A DNA stretch of 64,000 bases, taken from DAIDKA01 sp036521075. Lineage in GTDB: Bacteria > Pseudomonadota > Gammaproteobacteria > Steroidobacterales > Steroidobacteraceae. Below the pieces are notes generated by a model, which saw only the letters and a program-made list of their open reading frames with translations, was not told where the DNA came from and searched no databases. Positions 62,561-64,000 of this stretch are shown here, piece by piece; position 1 is the stretch's first letter, and the number at the start of each line of letters is the position of its first letter. Position numbers and translations under genes: made by a program. The stretch spans positions 67,121 to 131,120 of the forward strand of contig DATDIL010000147.1 of NCBI GenBank assembly GCA_036521075.1, read 5' to 3'.

Positions 62561-64000
62561 TCAGTAGGTCGCGGGCGCACTGCGCCCCTCGGCAGTCCGC
62601 TGCAGTGACGGCGCGCGCCGCACCACGGCATCAACCTGGTACATGGGAATATCGACCGTGCTGGCGGCCGTTGCCGTGACAGTCACCGATCGCGATCCCA
62701 CCCACGCCGGCGGCAGACCCTCGGCGCAGCTGCGACGCAGCTCATCGCGAATCTCCTCGGAACTCTGGTATTCGAAGCGCTCGATACCCAGCTCCGTGCC
62801 CAGCACGCGCAGCACCTTCCAGCCCGGGCGAGCCTCTCCGTGACCGTGGGCGGCCGCGGTGAAGCTCTGCCACACCCCTTCCAGGTTCACGAATGTGCCC
62901 GAGGTCTCCGCGAAGGTGCCGATGGGCAGCACCACGTGAGCAATCTGCTTCAACTGCTCAGTCATGTAGGGCGTGATGGCAACCACCAGTTCTGCCGCCG
63001 CCAGCGCCTGCATGCATTCCGGGCTCAACGAGTCCGCTTCCGGCTCGACCCCGCCGAACAGGATGTAGGCCCGCAACGGCGCCTGCAGCATTTCGCCGGC
63101 GTTCTTGCCAACACTGGCCAGCGCCTTGCCACCGGCTTCGCGGTGCGGCACGCACCCCGCGAGGTAGGCGCCGGCGGCATTGCCGCCTTCCGCCAGCTCG
63201 GCCAGCGAGGCGCCGGCCAGCTGCGCGATGGCCCCCGCCAGAGTCCGCAGGTCGGCGTATTGCGGATGACGCAGCGCCAGGGCCCCGAGCCATACGGCAC
63301 GCTTCGGACCGGACAGCAGTGCCGCGGCCACGGCCTGGTGGGCATCGCTGACGGTGGCATTGCCCGTCACCGTGGTGAGATGCGCGGGAACCGCGCTGCC
63401 GGTCTTCGCGGCCACGGCGGCCAGCACCGCGGCGAGGTCCGCCACCTGCGCCGACGGCGCGGACTTGAGGAAGGCCGTGACCTTGAATTTGTAGTCAAAT
63501 TGCGCGGGATTCACGAAGGCCACCGCTGCGCCGGCCAGGGAGGCCTTGCGCACGCGGTGCGCCAGCACCGGCACTTCGCGCCGCAGGTTCGAACCGATGA
63601 TGAGCAGCCCGTTCAGCTGATCCACCTCCGCAATGCGCATGCCGAGGTTCGGATACAGCGCATCGGACCCCTGATCACTGAAGTCGCGTTGGCGCAGCCG
63701 GTGATCGATGTTCGCCGACCCCACGCCGCGACTGAGGCGGTTCAGCAGGTACAGCTCCTCGATCGTTGCCGACGCGCTGCTGAGCGCGCCGAGGCTCCCG
63801 GCGTGCTGGCGCAGTCCCTCCACCGCGACCGCGAGTGCGGACTCCCAACTCACCTGCGCCCAGCTGCCGCCCTCACGCACCAGCGGTGCACCGATGCGAT
63901 CGGCGCTGTACACCCCTTCATAACTGAAGCGGTCGCGATCCGCGATCCAGGTTTCATTGATGGCCTCATTATCACGGGGCACGACCCGCATCAGCCTGCC
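62561..64000 (-). CDS. nuoG: NADH-quinone oxidoreductase subunit G, C-terminal part (cut by the window edge)
   Basis: The C-terminal 479 residues of NuoG, with the N-terminal Fe-S region beyond base 64000. The first visible segment reads GRLMRVVPRDNEAINETWI, followed by DRDRFSYEGVYSADRIGAP, the molybdopterin-type region of NuoG. The protein is open to the right edge with no start. It leads into nuoH, fitting the standard operon order. Confidence 0.95.
   Translation of the reverse strand, partial: GRLMRVVPRDNEAINETWIADRDRFSYEGVYSADRIGAPLVREGGSWAQVSWESALAVAVEGLRQHAGSLGALSSASATIEELYLLNRLSRGVGSANIDHRLRQRDFSDQGSDALYPNLGMRIAEVDQLNGLLIIGSNLRREVPVLAHRVRKASLAGAAVAFVNPAQFDYKFKVTAFLKSAPSAQVADLAAVLAAVAAKTGSAVPAHLTTVTGNATVSDAHQAVAAALLSGPKRAVWLGALALRHPQYADLRTLAGAIAQLAGASLAELAEGGNAAGAYLAGCVPHREAGGKALASVGKNAGEMLQAPLRAYILFGGVEPEADSLSPECMQALAAAELVVAITPYMTEQLKQIAHVVLPIGTFAETSGTFVNLEGVWQSFTAAAHGHGEARPGWKVLRVLGTELGIERFEYQSSEEIRDELRRSCAEGLPPAWVGSRSVTVTATAASTVDIPMYQVDAVVRRAPSLQRTAEGRSAPATY

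Noticed and set aside
1..64000. CRISPR arrays, insertion sequences, phage or integrase genes
   Set aside because: No spaced direct repeats, transposase or integrase motifs were seen on either strand.

Overview
This is a gene-dense stretch of GC-rich chromosome, almost certainly from a Gram-negative proteobacterium. It carries TonB-dependent receptors, outer-membrane barrels, lipoproteins and a proteobacterial-order nuo operon. The mix of TonB receptors, secreted hydrolases, aromatic ring-cleavage enzymes and a TreX/Y/Z set would suit an aerobic gammaproteobacterium of the Steroidobacter/Nevskia type, but I cannot fix the taxon from sequence alone. I saw no rRNA, tRNA, CRISPR, insertion sequence or phage gene. 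No gap between genes exceeds about 290 bases.

Layout. (1) 1-9922 is a substrate-uptake and hydrolysis region: a TonB receptor cut by the left edge, a divergent alpha/beta hydrolase, an MFS transporter, a type-B carboxylesterase, and a six-gene operon of secreted or membrane proteins (two related exported proteins, a metallo-beta-lactamase-fold protein, a DUF6152-like protein and two DUF6644-like membrane proteins). (2) 9939-13780 (minus) is a beta-ketoadipate-type operon: PcpA/LinE-like hydroquinone ring-cleavage dioxygenase, two CoA-transferase subunits and 3-oxoadipyl-CoA thiolase. (3) 13953-22760 (plus) starts with a MetE-like protein, then an M13 peptidase, a POT peptide transporter, an RNB-domain RNase, a LOG-family protein and TreZ. 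(4) 22773-27502 (minus) holds TreY and GlgX/TreX, completing trehalose synthesis from glycogen. (5) 28002-34355 (plus) is a TonB receptor, DUF4331 protein, small lipoprotein, TPR protein and HupE/UreJ-like membrane protein, the last four tightly packed. (6) 34439-42261 is mixed: an Lrp/AsnC regulator divergent from a third MetE-family gene, an outer-membrane and small-membrane-protein group, a CxxCH protein, an MscS channel and a fatty-acid desaturase. (7) 42493-47067 (minus) is a second catabolic operon (citryl-CoA-lyase-like, CaiB/BaiF CoA-transferase, VOC protein, second MetE-like protein, hydroxyquinol 1,2-dioxygenase) divergent from an IclR regulator. (8) 47991-52210 (minus) has a BlaI/M56 pair with an O-methyltransferase, and an MFS transporter. 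(9) 52356-55048 holds secreted proteins, a lipase-like lipoprotein and an OmpW-like barrel. (10) 55049-64000 (minus) is nuoG-nuoN of complex I, with nuoG cut by the right edge.

How it fits together. The most notable signal is regulatory. A palindrome of the form TTTCG-N5-CGAAA, present as a pair of inverted copies 19 bp apart centre to centre, occurs both between the TonB receptor and hydrolase (1445-1478) and between the IclR gene and the catabolic operon (47089-47122). I infer one IclR regulon joining outer-membrane uptake and hydrolysis to a ring-cleavage pathway 45 kb away. Two MetE-like paralogues of unknown chemistry, roughly three-quarters identical by eye, sit beside the two ring-cleavage loci. 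They are the best candidates here for an undescribed enzyme step.
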